Source: Viola odorata (taxonomy: Eukaryota > Streptophyta > Magnoliopsida > Malpighiales > Violaceae). From it: DNA of 64,000 nucleotides. The translations under genes were made by a program, and so were the position numbers. The notes below the pieces were generated by a model that was not told the DNA's origin, searched no databases, and was given only the letters and a program-made list of their open reading frames with translations. Below, one piece after another: positions 12,194 through 25,242 of the stretch. How positions within the stretch are numbered: the first letter of the stretch is position 1; every line of letters begins with the position of its first letter. The stretch covers positions 15,947,569-16,011,568 of the forward strand of contig OY829545.1 in assembly GCA_963691705.1 (NCBI GenBank), given 5' to 3'.

Positions 12194-12531
12194 GCAACAA
12201 CTTTATCAACTGAATGCGAGTTATAAACTCTTTTATCAATATTAACACTTGTGTTGATATGGATTTGTAAATCGTCAAGTGAGGAAATATATTTGAAGCC
12301 TTTCAAAAATTTAGCATATGAGTTGTTTTCCAAAACCTTCATCAATTTCTTCACAATGCTTTCATCCAAGCGAAAAAATAAAAATAAAAGAATATAGAGT
12401 ATAGATATAGATTAAATCATACTCACAACTCCTCGTCGTCGTCAAATTATAAAGTTTTACAATGCAGCGTATTTCAAATGAGGTAGTAGTAAATTTTAAA
12501 CATGTGTCAAAATACTATTGGCTAATCCTCA

Positions 12532-15239
<2,708 letters not shown>

Positions 15240-15240
<1 letters not shown>

Positions 15241-15749
15241 TAGTTTATGCATCCATATCTAAAAATTAAGTGAGAATAGTTGATGATAGAGAGGTGCAAC
15301 CAATGTCCGGAATAGAGGGAGATTACGTTAAAAACCAGCTCTGTGGTGTTTTAAGAAAGACCACAGAACTAAAAAAAATTTAAAAAAAAGACTCATGGAA
15401 GTCTTGGAAGTCCTGAGGAAAGGAAGGCATATTTCTTTTTTTTTCCTCAAATTTTTACTCTCTTTGTTGACTTTGCATGGAGAGTCGGTCAGCAAAGAAT
15501 ACAACTTGATGAGTCTGTTTCATTTCATGGTTAACTTTTTAACTGGGTGGTTTTTATTGTTTTTTGTTCTTGTTTTCGTTTTTATGAGAGATTTATTTTC
15601 TTTTAATTAGTGAGCATTTTTTTAGTTCTAATCTTATTTGTAATTTCACAGTGCTTTAATAAACGGGGTTTTGAGTAATTATATGATCGAAAGTGATATT
15701 TCTTGTGTTGGAGCTCCATAAATTGTGACTATACCACATTGTATGGAAT
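15240..15749. other. Spacer between the two FTSH4-like copies
   Basis: Homology between the two copies ends near 15240. The rest is T-rich DNA and probably includes the 3' flank of copy A. An open frame at 15395-15610 is low-complexity and unlike any family I know. Confidence 0.5.
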
Positions 15750-18700
15750 CTATTCCTGCTTGGCAAGCAATGATTTAATCTGGCTCCCAGTTAGAGTCTC
15801 ACGCTCCAGCAAAGTATACGCCAGTCCATTAAGCTCTTTCCTACGATAGTTCAAAATTCGTTTCGCATTATAGTAAGCCTGTTCCAAGAGTGCCTTTATC
15901 TCCTTTTCAACAAAGTGTTGGGTTTCGGAGCTCATTCTGGTTCCATCATCATTGTAGCTTAGGGAAATGTATCCAATTCTCTTACTCATGCCATACTTTG
16001 TCACCATATCTCTTGCCAGAGAAGTTGCCTGCTCGAGATCAGATGATGCATCTGAAGTAACTTCATTTTCTCCAAAAATGAGCTCCTCTGCAACGCGACC
16101 CCCCATGAAAACATCAAGATGGGCTAGCATCTGCTTTTGTGAGAGGCTTGTCTCATCATTCTCAGGCAACTGAGCAACCATGCCATGAGATCTCCCTCTT
16201 GGTACAATGGTTGCCTTGTGAACTGGAAGAGCACCAGCAGTATAAATTGCTACAATTGCATGGCCACTCTCATGGAAAGCTGTCAGATTACGTGATTCTT
16301 CCGATAATACAGCTGATTTTCGCTCCAGTACCCATGATGATCTTGTCCTTTGCATACTCCAGATGGGACATGCTCACATCTTTAGCACCAGTGCTGTTCT
16401 GATTGCTGCAGAATTGACCAAATTAGCAAGCTCAGCCCCTGAGAAACCTGGCGTTCCTCTGGCAATGATGGCCAGATTGACATCATCTGCCCTAAGTACC
16501 TGCAAAATGTCGTTAGGGAGTCAAAAATAGTGATCAAGAGTGAAATCTTCAACTTCTAGACAGTAACATATAAATGCACTCTACTGATATTAGAGTCAGG
16601 TTTAGTCCAGCACGCTCTAGCAACTAAGCAAAATCCACCCACACACCCTTTAACAGCCCCTTCAAGCAGAACACAAAGCTTTCGGGAATGAATTGAAAAT
16701 CCATGAGCCAATTAATCTACAGTCACTATATGCTGATGTATCTTTAATTGGTTCTACATACCGACAGGCTACGTAAGATATATGAAGTATGGCAGCAGGA
16801 ATAGGCGAAATAGTTGGTTGTTGATTCTGCATGTGCACACTTACGCTCAGAATTTATTTTCTTCCAAGTTATAGACCATTAAAAGTTAAATCCAGACCCA
16901 GTTCAAAAAAGATATCGTTCGTTTAAATTCGATCTGAACAATGGAATCATACGTACCTTTGAAATTTGAGCTTCCAATATCTGCCGGCGTCCTTCAACAT
17001 CTGGAAGAGGAACAACAACATGGCGGTCAAACATTCCAGGCCTTACTAGTGCTTTGTCCAATGATTCTGGAAACTTTGTTGCAGCAATCACTATTACTCC
17101 TTCATTTTGCTCAAAACCATCCAGCTCAATTAGTAACTGGTTCAAAGTCATCCGCAAGTATTGTGGCTCTTCTCCCTTGTGAGTTCCTCCAATAGCATCT
17201 ATTTCATCAATGAATACGATGCAAGGGGATTGCTCCTTTGCAGCTGAAAATAGTTCCCTGACCCTCTGAGCTCCCAAACCCACAAACATCTCTTCAAACT
17301 CACTGCCGCTTGCTGAGAAGAGAGGAACATTGGATTCTGCTGCAACAGCTCTTCCTAACATTGTCTTACCTGTGCCAGGAGGGCCAATCAGTAGAACTCC
17401 TTTTGGCAGTTTGCCTCCTAGTCGGGTAAAACGCTGCAAAATTGCAAAGCACAAGGAGTTGATTTCAAGATATAATAAAATAATGAGATGCACTTCAATA
17501 TGTCGCGAAGAATCTAGACATTGATACTAGTAAAACTACTGTAACTATACAACAAAGGTGAAATTATAGGAACCAAGACCAAGGACATGGTGATTCACAT
17601 AAAGGAAAAAATAAAAGCAGACTCCATTCATACAAGTTGAAACCTAAAGACCATTGGGTGAAAACTCTGACAGGACAGTTGACACTCGAGTAATAGCTTC
17701 TTGTTTAAATTTCATGTTAATGATGATCAGCTTCAGTTCTTTGCATACCCATTAGAAAGAAGCTCTTTCACGAAAAAAAACCCTTTTTTGTGGTACGATG
17801 AGGACTAGCACTCAAGAGACATCAAACATCATATCATGTCAGCATACACTTAACACGCATAAAGAACTCCTAAGGTTGGTAAATGAAAATTTAAGGGAGC
17901 CACCAACATAAACTCATTGTATTTCTCTTATTAGCATCCCAAGAATTTAGAAAAATGCTAATATCAAAAGCAATACCTCGGGATCTCTGAGAGAATGGAC
18001 AATTTCTTCTAGTTCAGCTTTAGCCTCATCAACACCCTTCACATCATTGAAAGTTATGTTGGATCCTTTGCAGGGTTGAATATCTTGGTTATTAAGCACT
18101 GACCACCATGAACAAAAGATCGTAAAAACATTTTCATATACAACTAAATCACAACCACAAGAACCTGAGCGCTATCAGGAACAACTATGAGTACCTTCAA
18201 AAGGTCCCATATCTTTGCTCATCCCATGCAAGAGCGCTATAAGTACCAGGAATGTAAAAATCGACACTAATTGCCTACAACAGTCAACTATTCCAGTCTC
18301 CTTTCTTGGTACTGGTACTATATGAATAGGAGAATTGGCAGTCCAACATGGGCTAAGGTGGAGCCATGGCTCATATTTTTTTGTTCCAATGGCTTGCCAC
18401 TAACTCCCTTGCACCCTGAAAGAAGTTTCAGGGTACCATTAGCATAATTATCCACAGACCCAAATCAGTAATAAATTGAAAACAAAACATGGTAGGAAAT
18501 AGTGTTGGACCAAATTTTCATCCACAAGTTGTCCATACAACTACTAGCGCATAATAGGGGAAATTCACAAGCATTTCCATGAAATAGCAACTTAATTACC
18601 TGCATTCTCCAAATACTTGTTGAAAGGCCATATTTTAGAAAAAATGCTTCCAACTCTATGTATCTGAAGCACCAAGAACACAAAAACCTTCAAATACAAA

Positions 18701-18890
18701 AGCCAATGTTGTGTGAAACTGAAAGAATTGTAATGAAATTTCTTCATCTAGGTACCTCAGATAGAAGGAGGTTTTTCTGGTTGGCATTGTAACTTGTTGG
18801 GTTGCTTTGTCTCCTTTGCTTGCGTAGAAGGAGCCATAGAATTGGTCCGAGCTGCACAACACCGCAAGAATCACTCAAATACCACAAATA
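15750..18890 (-). pseudogene. FTSH4-like AAA/M41 zinc protease, tandem copy A
   Basis: Minus-strand exons: about 18414-18195, about 18100-17977 ([21 protein letters not shown]), 17434-16957 (Walker A GPPGTGKT, Walker [26 protein letters not shown]) and 16499-15750 (M41 domain with HESGH, second metal-site Asp in DASSDLEQAT, end LLAKQE). FTSH4 cuts damaged inner-membrane proteins in mitochondria. Three changes argue for decay: a deletion after AHVG near 18345 that shifts the frame, a 4-bp deletion near 16395 giving a stop, and a 1-bp insertion near 16335. The M41 part alone remains open from ATG 16355. An SRH arginine finger (RPGRFDR) is Met. Unusual splicing could bypass some lesions, so a spliced transcript cannot be excluded. 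Confidence 0.75.
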
Positions 18891-18984
18891 AAACAAACCG
18901 CCTAAAAAATTTAAGCCCATGTCAATGTTCGAGTAAGACAATAATTCATAGTAACATGCATAAGACACACTCAACGTAGAAGCA

Positions 18985-19560
18985 TCAAACTAATTGAAAA
19001 TCTGGAGGGGAACCATTACCGGCATTCCACACATCCTTGTCACACAGAGTAGAAAAGGTCTTTGTGGCATTCTGTCGAACAGGTGATGTCGACATATTTC
19101 CCTCCAATTCTGTGCTCTGAATTTGCAGCGGTTTGCTGCGAAGGTCGTGGCTACCTTCGCAAGAAACTTCAACTGAAGCCTTAAGTTCGGCATCATATCC
19201 AGTCAGAACTTCACTGCTCACTTCCTCGCTTTCTCCCCCCACCGATTCCTCAGACTTGTATGGATCAGCAAGTAGATTACAGAATTGGATGTCAAGCGGA
19301 CAGAAGCCATCATACATGCTGTGTCGCTGAAGAGAATCCCGGGCAGAGATCGCACACTGCTCCGATTGAAGCTGAACCAGAGCTAGTAATCCAGTTGACT
19401 TCTGGATGGTCAGAATCTTCTCCACAGGTCCATATGGATCAAAGAGTTGATGTAGCTCAGTTTCTGTAACAGGGTATATCATATCCTGACTTGTTACTAA
19501 CAGAATACTACTTGGCTCGTCGAAGTTCTGGCAACTTGTGCTACTAGTGGTGTGAACCAT
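18985..19560 (-). CDS. PTB-type RRM protein or first exon of a chimeric gene
   Basis: The 191-residue open frame starts at ATG 19560 in a good context (ACCATGG). Residues ~18-95 form one RRM: SILLVTSQDMIYPVTETELH, LFDPYGPVEKI, then QSTGL..VQLQSEQCAI. They match the second RRM of plant polypyrimidine tract-binding proteins (ILLVT..YPVT..L, VEKI..QKS, YDGFCPLDIQF). A full PTB has three or four RRMs; this has one plus an acidic Ser/Glu tail. It ends in its own stop, but a donor (GCCG|GTAATG at about 19017) lies 10 codons earlier and could splice into the downstream FTSH4-like exons. It is either a small RRM gene, a PTB duplicate fragment or a chimeric 5' exon. Confidence 0.6.
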   Translation of the reverse strand: MVHTTSSTSCQNFDEPSSILLVTSQDMIYPVTETELHQLFDPYGPVEKILTIQKSTGLLALVQLQSEQCAISARDSLQRHSMYDGFCPLDIQFCNLLADPYKSEESVGGESEEVSSEVLTGYDAELKASVEVSCEGSHDLRSKPLQIQSTELEGNMSTSPVRQNATKTFSTLCDKDVWNAGNGSPPDFQLV

Positions 19561-19863
19561 GGTTGGTGGCGGATCGGTACGTAGGTCTCGGATACCAATC
19601 GTTCTGATCGGAGGAAGAGAATCAGAGAAGGAGGAGTAGGTGAGGAAGGAACAGAACTCGGAAGAGAACCTGAGAGAAAGGGTTTAGTTTTGTATTTTGA
19701 TTCTGACGGGAACGCAAGCATATATATATTATTATAATATCAGCGATCGAATTCGTGACCTCACTATTCAATATGTTTTAATCAGTTTAAAATTTTATCT
19801 TTAGAGTTAGTAGCCTATCAAAACTTTTCAATGTTATCAGAAAAACTAAAGCAGTCATTTTCA
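19561..19863. other. Upstream region of the RRM gene
   Basis: A run TATATATATTATTATAATAT at 19721-19740, about 165 bp upstream of the RRM start codon, could serve as its TATA region. The rest is unassigned AT-rich sequence up to the pogo-like transposon. Confidence 0.4.
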
Positions 19864-19865
19864 TA

Positions 19866-20558
19866 CAGTAGAAACTCTATAAAATAATACACTTGGGACG
19901 ACCAAAATTTATTAATTAAAAGAGTTATTAATTAATCGATAAATTAATAATTATTAATTTATATATTAATTAATAATTATTAATTTATATATTAATTAAT
20001 ATTTTATTAATTTATAGTAAAATACTTAGTTTACAAATACTTACTTTGTTCTGACTCACCCAGAAGAAAATGTAGTTGCACAGTTGTTGACTGATGAAGA
20101 AATTATTGAAAGCGTTATTGGAATTAATAAAGATGATATCGATAAAGAAGATGATGAAAGTTCTACAATGGAGCCCCCTTCGTGAAACGAAGCTATTAAA
20201 GCGGCAATCACATTGAACAATTTCTTGTTGAGCTATGAGAAAACAACACCAGAAGTTCTTACCATGCTAAGGAAAATTAGAGACGACATTCAAGGGGAAA
20301 TTGATTTCAACAAAAAACAAAAGACAATTGAGTCATTTTTCAAGAAACCTTCATAAATCATTCATGTAATATGCTATATATAAGGAATTATTAATTTATA
20401 TTTTATATGGGGGTCTAAAGAAATTATCAAAAATGTATTATCTTATAATTTTAGCGAATTATTAATTTAGCACCCTATCCCCGAGTCGGGACCGGCCAAA
20501 AATATTATCTTAGAGAGTTTATTAAATAATCGAGTATTAATTTATCGAGTTTCTACTG
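19866..20558 (+). mobile_element. pogo/Lemi-like Tc1-mariner element, internally deleted
   Basis: Left end CAGTAGAAACTCTATAAAATA (19866) and right end ..TCGAGTTTCTACTG (20558) are inverted and match the CAGTARAACCTCTATAAATTA consensus of plant pogo elements. TA dinucleotides flank both ends (19864-19865 and 20559-20560), the expected target duplication. Near each end AATTATTAATTTA-type subterminal repeats recur. Inside, only the transposase C-terminus survives (about 20043-20356). At 693 bp it is a non-autonomous derivative of an element that would be over 2 kb. Confidence 0.88.
20043..20356 (+). pseudogene. C-terminal piece of a pogo-type (CENP-B-like) transposase
   Basis: The reading frame gives EENVVAQLLTDEEIIESVIG, an acidic patch (DDIDKEDDESS), an in-frame TGA at 20183-20185, then NEAIKAAITLNNFLLSYEK and finally QKTIESFFKK before the stop at 20354. 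Acidic tails followed by a helical segment are typical of pogo/Tigger transposases. The end fits the PCNA-interacting PIP-box consensus Q-x-x-[ILM]-x-x-[FY]-[FY]. The DDE catalytic domain is gone. Confidence 0.75.
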
Positions 20559-21178
20559 TATATGGAAACTCTGGTGGGCTTCCCTAGCTTTTCTTGCATA
20601 TGAAATTCCTGAGGAAAGGGAAGTATTTTTATTTTCTTTAAAGTTCTAATTTTAAGTCCCTTTATTTTATTTTTTTATTTTTTAAACATATTTCGAGATT
20701 GCAGTATCCTGAAAAAATAATACAAATAAAAATAAAAGTGTTCATTCGTTTTTCCAAGTGCATTTCGGTTTCTAGAATAACCCGTTTATAACTACTCTAA
20801 TTCTTCAGGAATGTATTGGAAGCAGTAGGATGTATAATAGTGTTCTCGGCGACTCAAAACATTTTGATTGCTTAAGTGATCGAATAGGATCGAATAGAAT
20901 TCTTTTCAGGCTTTTCTGATTACCAAATTAATAAGTTTAAGGTTACATTCACATCGACATTTGTTGTTGTACATGGCAATGACCCCTGCAGATAACTGGA
21001 ATCACCAATTTCCTACCCCAAAACTCCCCATCTGCTCCGGTCCCAATCCTGTCATCAATTTGTGCCCCACTGTGAAGCGCACAGACTATAAGGATAAACG
21101 CAGGATACCCATACAAAACTGGGCTGTGCCATGGAATCTAGTAGAACAACATCCATCTACAGCTTGTTGTCACTTAGG
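20559..21178. other. Spacer 3' of RECA3
   Basis: No gene is seen. The part near 20980-21178 probably includes the RECA3 3' UTR, since RECA3 ends at 21179 on the minus strand. The open frame at 20961-21341 (+) is an antisense shadow of the last RECA3 exon. Confidence 0.5.
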
Positions 21179-24100
21179 CTATGCTCCAACTGCAGCGACT
21201 GCTTCTTCATCTGTTGAGTCGGGTGAAATGATCTCTTCAGGAGGTGCTACATCAGCAGCCTCCGGCTCCTTCTCTGTCTCATTAGCAACAAGCTTCTCCT
21301 TGAGCATTGCCTTCAGTTCTTCTCGAACGTCTACATTCTGAGCTAAATACTGTTTCAGGGCATCCTTGCCACGGTATGTTTGATCATTGAAGTACAAGAA
21401 TGCACCACTCTTCTCTATAAATTTGTGCTTTATGGCCAAATCTATGACCTCTGATTCCTGGCATATTCCCTTCCCAAATTCAAGCTCAAATTGAGCAGTT
21501 CTAAACGGAGGAGCAAGCTTATTCTTCACTATCTTCACTTGAACTTGACTACCTGTGGTCTGCAGGTCATAAGAGAATTGAAGGAAATGATGACACCAAG
21601 CAGACAAAACCTATGAGAATCACTAACAAAGAAATGCAGATATGCTTAGAAGATAAGAACCTACTCTGCATCACCCCACAAACTCCAATCCAATCATTTG
21701 TGGCAAAGCCAAACCTAGCACAGTTCATTTGGCTTACATAATATGGAAAATACCAGGGTCTCTGAAAAAACTGGTTGTAATACAGATGCCTATGTCGTGA
21801 AAAAATTTGATTACCACATGATGTGACCCAAAGTTTTATATGTGCTCCATTGGCTTGAGAAAAATACATCTCCCTCCACAATTAGCTTGAATGATAAATA
21901 TCACAAAATTCCTTTCCACGCAAAGAGCCCATATATAATTAAAGGGAAAAATGCAATGCCATACCTCTTCTCCCTTCTTGACAAGTCCCACCCTTCTTAT
22001 ATTTAGGCGCACCGAAGCATAGAACTTCAGAGCATTACCACCACAAGTTACTTCCGTGGGCCCACCAAAACCAAATGTGGAAAGCTTTGCTCTCACCTAA
22101 ACAGATGTAGTCAATTAGGGAACAGAATAAAAATTCACATAGTATTGAAAAAACTGTGCTTGTGCCTGTGTTCATGTTGGATTCGACTGTCATATCTAGT
22201 ACAAATGAATAGAGGCTGATAGTCAACATGTTTACCAACACAGGATTAGCCCACATTGCTGCAAAACTAGAATAATCCTCCAGTTCACTAAATGAAACAG
22301 GAAGTGAAAGGCTGGAAAGCACCCAAAAAGTAACCAGAAAGCGAAGATACTGAGAAGAATCTTGGGACAGAATAGGATTTAGGGTGATAGCATAGTGCTC
22401 TCACACCCCACCTCCTACAGTCAGGCCACATTCGTTCAGGTGGTTAGTTTTATTTTCAGTTTTATCGTCAAGCAAGTCAAAACAAGTAGGCCCTGCTAAG
22501 CTCCAATGTGCCAAACCCAGTCAACAAACACACATTCAGACCAAAAGGTTTTGACCAACTACACACACCACTAGGCCCAGCTCGGATTCTAATGATGTGG
22601 TCGGCCTTACAAGCACAAAGTTATTAGGCTTTGCTTGGTGCTTTGCACCTCAAACAGCCCCAACCTAAGAAAAAGTTTAGGCCCTGGTTTCAGATCCACA
22701 AATTCAGCATAACTTCAAAACCAGACATACCAGTTTATCACTCTTTAGCAAGTTGCTCCAATAACTTCAGGATCTTAAAATTGCAAAACATAGAAGTCCA
22801 TAAAAGTATATATCCTTCATTATGGAGAAAATTCAAAGCATTATTCATGGTAAACCAACCTGATTAATGAAGATCAAAATTGTCTGTGATTGTGATAGAG
22901 AATGACTCAATTTGCGAAGGGCCTGACTCATCAGTCTAGCTTGCACAGCCATGTGAGCATCACCCATCTCACCATCTAGTTCACTCTTAGGAACAAGAGC
23001 AGCTACCTATCATCAACCATAGCAGACATCAGGAAAATAGAAGATCCCATTGCAAATCAATGACTCTGTAAAGCAATGGTAACCATTTCAGCTCAACCTG
23101 CAAACATCCCTCCTAAAACCCTCTTTCATTCATCAGATAACATAGCACTGCCCAGCATGCAAATAGAGGAAAGTCTGCAGAAATGACAGCAACAGAAACT
23201 ACTTCTCCGATTTTGACATGCATAACCATCACTGGTCTACGCAACATGAAAATGTAAAACAGAAAACACCTGACTTACACTATCAACAACAACCACATCA
23301 ACGGAACCACTCCTTATTAGTGTATCCACAAGACTGAGAGCTTGTTCACCACAATCAGGCTGTGAAAGAAGTAAGTTCTCTGTGCTGACCCCAATAGACT
23401 TAGCAAGAGATGAATCAAGTGCATGCTCAGCATCAACAAAAACACAATAACCTGCAAAGAAGCAGATGCATTAATGTCCCAGAAGAAGAGACGTCAAGTG
23501 CTTAACCACTCAAAAAAATCTAAATTAATCCTTCACATTAGGAGAACTGGTCAGTTTACCCATCTCTGAAACAAAACAGTTCATCTGAATATATATTTCT
23601 TTCTTTCTTTCAGTTTTCCCCTTTTTTCCTTTACAAAAGTATTTCATTTGCAGAATTTAATCCATGATGTTAGTGTTAAAATTAATCCTACTTGAAATAC
23701 AAAAGGCAATAAATAGAAATCTCAGAGGCGATCAGAAAACAACCTCCTTTCTTCTGTGCTTCAGCAATTACATGCAGAGCAAGAGTGGTTTTCCCAGAAG
23801 CCTCTGGACCATAAATCTCCACAACACGGCCCTACAGAAGTCCAACCCAGAGAGGTCACAAGCAGCAAATAAATAAAACTAAACTGACACTCACCATTAT
23901 TAACATGGACTTTGTAAGCTACCAAACCAGAAACACATCGGAACTTTCAACCCAAAAAATGAGTTCAAGCACAGCAACTTATGACAGGATTCTTAATAAC
24001 AGTTTTTTTTTTCCTCTATAACATTTACACCTTGAGTAATTTCAGAACTAATAACATCCTACCTCTGAAATAAAGGATGCATACATGTTTGAATAAACAA

Positions 24101-25052
24101 AGCAAAGAATTCTTCTAGATAAAACTTCAACATACCTTAGGAAGTCCACCTATTCCTAGTGCTATATCAAGAGCAAAAGAACCTGTAGCCACAACAGGAA
24201 CTTCTTGAGGAGCAATAGACCGCCCAAACCACATGATAGCTCCCTTTCCAAATGTGCTTGTAATCTGATCCAGCGCTTGTTTCAGGGCTAAATCTTTCTT
24301 GGACAAATTTTCATCACAGGAATCACTTCCATCTGACTTGGATTTTCTCTTACCTTGAAATTGACAAAAAGTTAACATCTCTTGCCACTTCAAAATCATT
24401 TCAAAAGAGCTAGCCGAATATTTAAAACTAATTACTTACCACACCATTTTCCCCAATCCCAACAAGCCAAAATAATATTATTACTGAAATTCAACAAAAA
24501 ACAAAGAACTTTGAATGAAATCAGCTTTTACTCATTTCATTTCCACCTCTTCCCCTAACAAATAGTGAAACCAAGCATTAATTCCCATCCTCTAACCATT
24601 CCAACAAGCAAAACACAACTTTACAAATACTTCCTTGACATCCGGCACAATTTTCAAACATATTTGACAGTCTTTTAACATTCTTCCAGGCAACAACTTC
24701 ATTTGCATTCCCATTTCTAAACCTTACAGAACGCAAGTTGCGAGAAGTTTTCTGTTTTGTATGAAACTCAAATTCTTGTTACTGTTTCTATGTATGCTAT
24801 TGCATGGTACTAATTTCACCACAACTGAAAAGGTTGAGTTACCTTTAGTAGCGAAGTTGCAGACCTGAGTTGATGTCCCCAATACACCTCTCCTTAAACC
24901 CTGAAAACCAAACCAAGATCAGTATTCAAAGCAAATAAACGAAGACAAAAACAGTCAAAGGTTAGTTGGGAGTGCTGGAAGAGACAATAAAGCACCTCAG
25001 GAGCAAAGTAGGCGCGTTTTAGACACGAAGCGTTTCGAAGAATCCTCGCCAT
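21179..25052 (-). CDS. RECA3: Mitochondrial RecA-type recombinase RECA3
   Basis: Eight exons on the minus strand: 25052-24996, 24900-24843, 24353-24136, 23831-23744, 23451-23279, 23006-22860, 22096-21965 and 21559-21179. Together they give 1254 nt and 417 residues, with all junctions GT-AG and in phase. Residues 1-38 are Arg/Ser-rich with little acid ([13 protein letters not shown]), fitting a mitochondrial presequence. The core shows Walker [19 protein letters not shown], the VVVVDSV Walker B strand, [14 protein letters not shown] and the L2 region ending [12 protein letters not shown]. The Glu/Asp-rich C-terminus is RECA3-like. RecA3 performs strand exchange and suppresses recombination between short repeats in plant mitochondrial DNA. 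Splice pattern and start are strongly supported; RECA3 rather than RECA2 is based on remembered similarity. Confidence 0.92.
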
Positions 25053-25225
25053 GGAACAAACAGAGACCAGGAATGTTTTTTCTGTGCAAATGAAAGCAAA
25101 AACCCAGAAGTGAAGAAGAAGAAGGTTTGCTACTCCATGCAAAGAAGTAATAGGATGCCGAGAGTGAGCAAGTGATTTGAATCCCAGAGAAAACAGAGAG
25201 GGAGGGAGAAGTAGAAAGTCTCTGG

Positions 25226-25235
25226 CCTTATATTT
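25226..25235 (-). promoter_or_regulatory. TATA-like box of RECA3
   Basis: AAATATAAGG on the minus strand lies about 175 bp upstream of the RECA3 start codon. Only 7 bp farther upstream the inverted-repeat element begins, so the element abuts the core promoter. Confidence 0.45.
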
Positions 25236-25242
25236 TTCTTTG

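Larger units (their letters stand above)
7580..12369 (-). pseudogene. Helitron RepHel transposase remnant
   Basis: On the minus strand, 12369 opens with an N-terminal Rep region (NSYAKFLKGFKYI.. VYNSHSVDKVVAIW). A segment with YPLLCPKGEIGWH and the HUH motif in GMPHVHMLVIL follows, present about four times. Then come KYRFHYPRDF, VKYLYKYVYKGHDK and ATWRISEF (8600-9020), and TYFLMLLLNHVRGPKFFEDL with SRRLFATILVYC (7975-8305). The last piece, EDVRKLWDIYCDALSKDY, is near 7640-7720. These are in the order expected between Rep and helicase in plant Helitrons. A full protein would go on for hundreds of residues with Walker A/B motifs; here the sequence passes into the RPA-like region. Frames are broken by stops, and pieces are separated by AT-rich, possibly intronic, DNA. 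Confidence 0.8.
5986..12531 (-). mobile_element. Degenerate Helitron (Rep/Hel type), minus orientation
   Basis: On the minus strand the 3' end shows the Helitron signature. A perfect 15-nt palindrome (6001-6015, ACGTGCG-A-CGCACGT on that strand) is followed 11 nt later by CTAG (5989-5986) and then a host T. Upstream on the same strand are Helitron Rep and inter-domain sequence (7580-12369) and an RPA-like gene remnant (6300-7130). The helicase core with its Walker motifs is missing, so the element cannot move on its own. The 5' end (A|TC) could not be placed. The right boundary is set where FTSH-like homology begins, near 12532; about 100 bp before it are unassigned. Confidence 0.8.

Noticed and set aside
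12390..12415. Candidate Helitron 5' end (TCTATATCTATACT on the minus strand)
   Set aside because: It resembles known 5' ends but lies only about 40 bp before truncated coding sequence and the region is low-complexity, so I did not place the terminus there.
21179..25052. recA could signal bacterial contamination
   Set aside because: It has seven phase-correct GT-AG introns and a mitochondrial-type presequence, so it is a nuclear plant gene.
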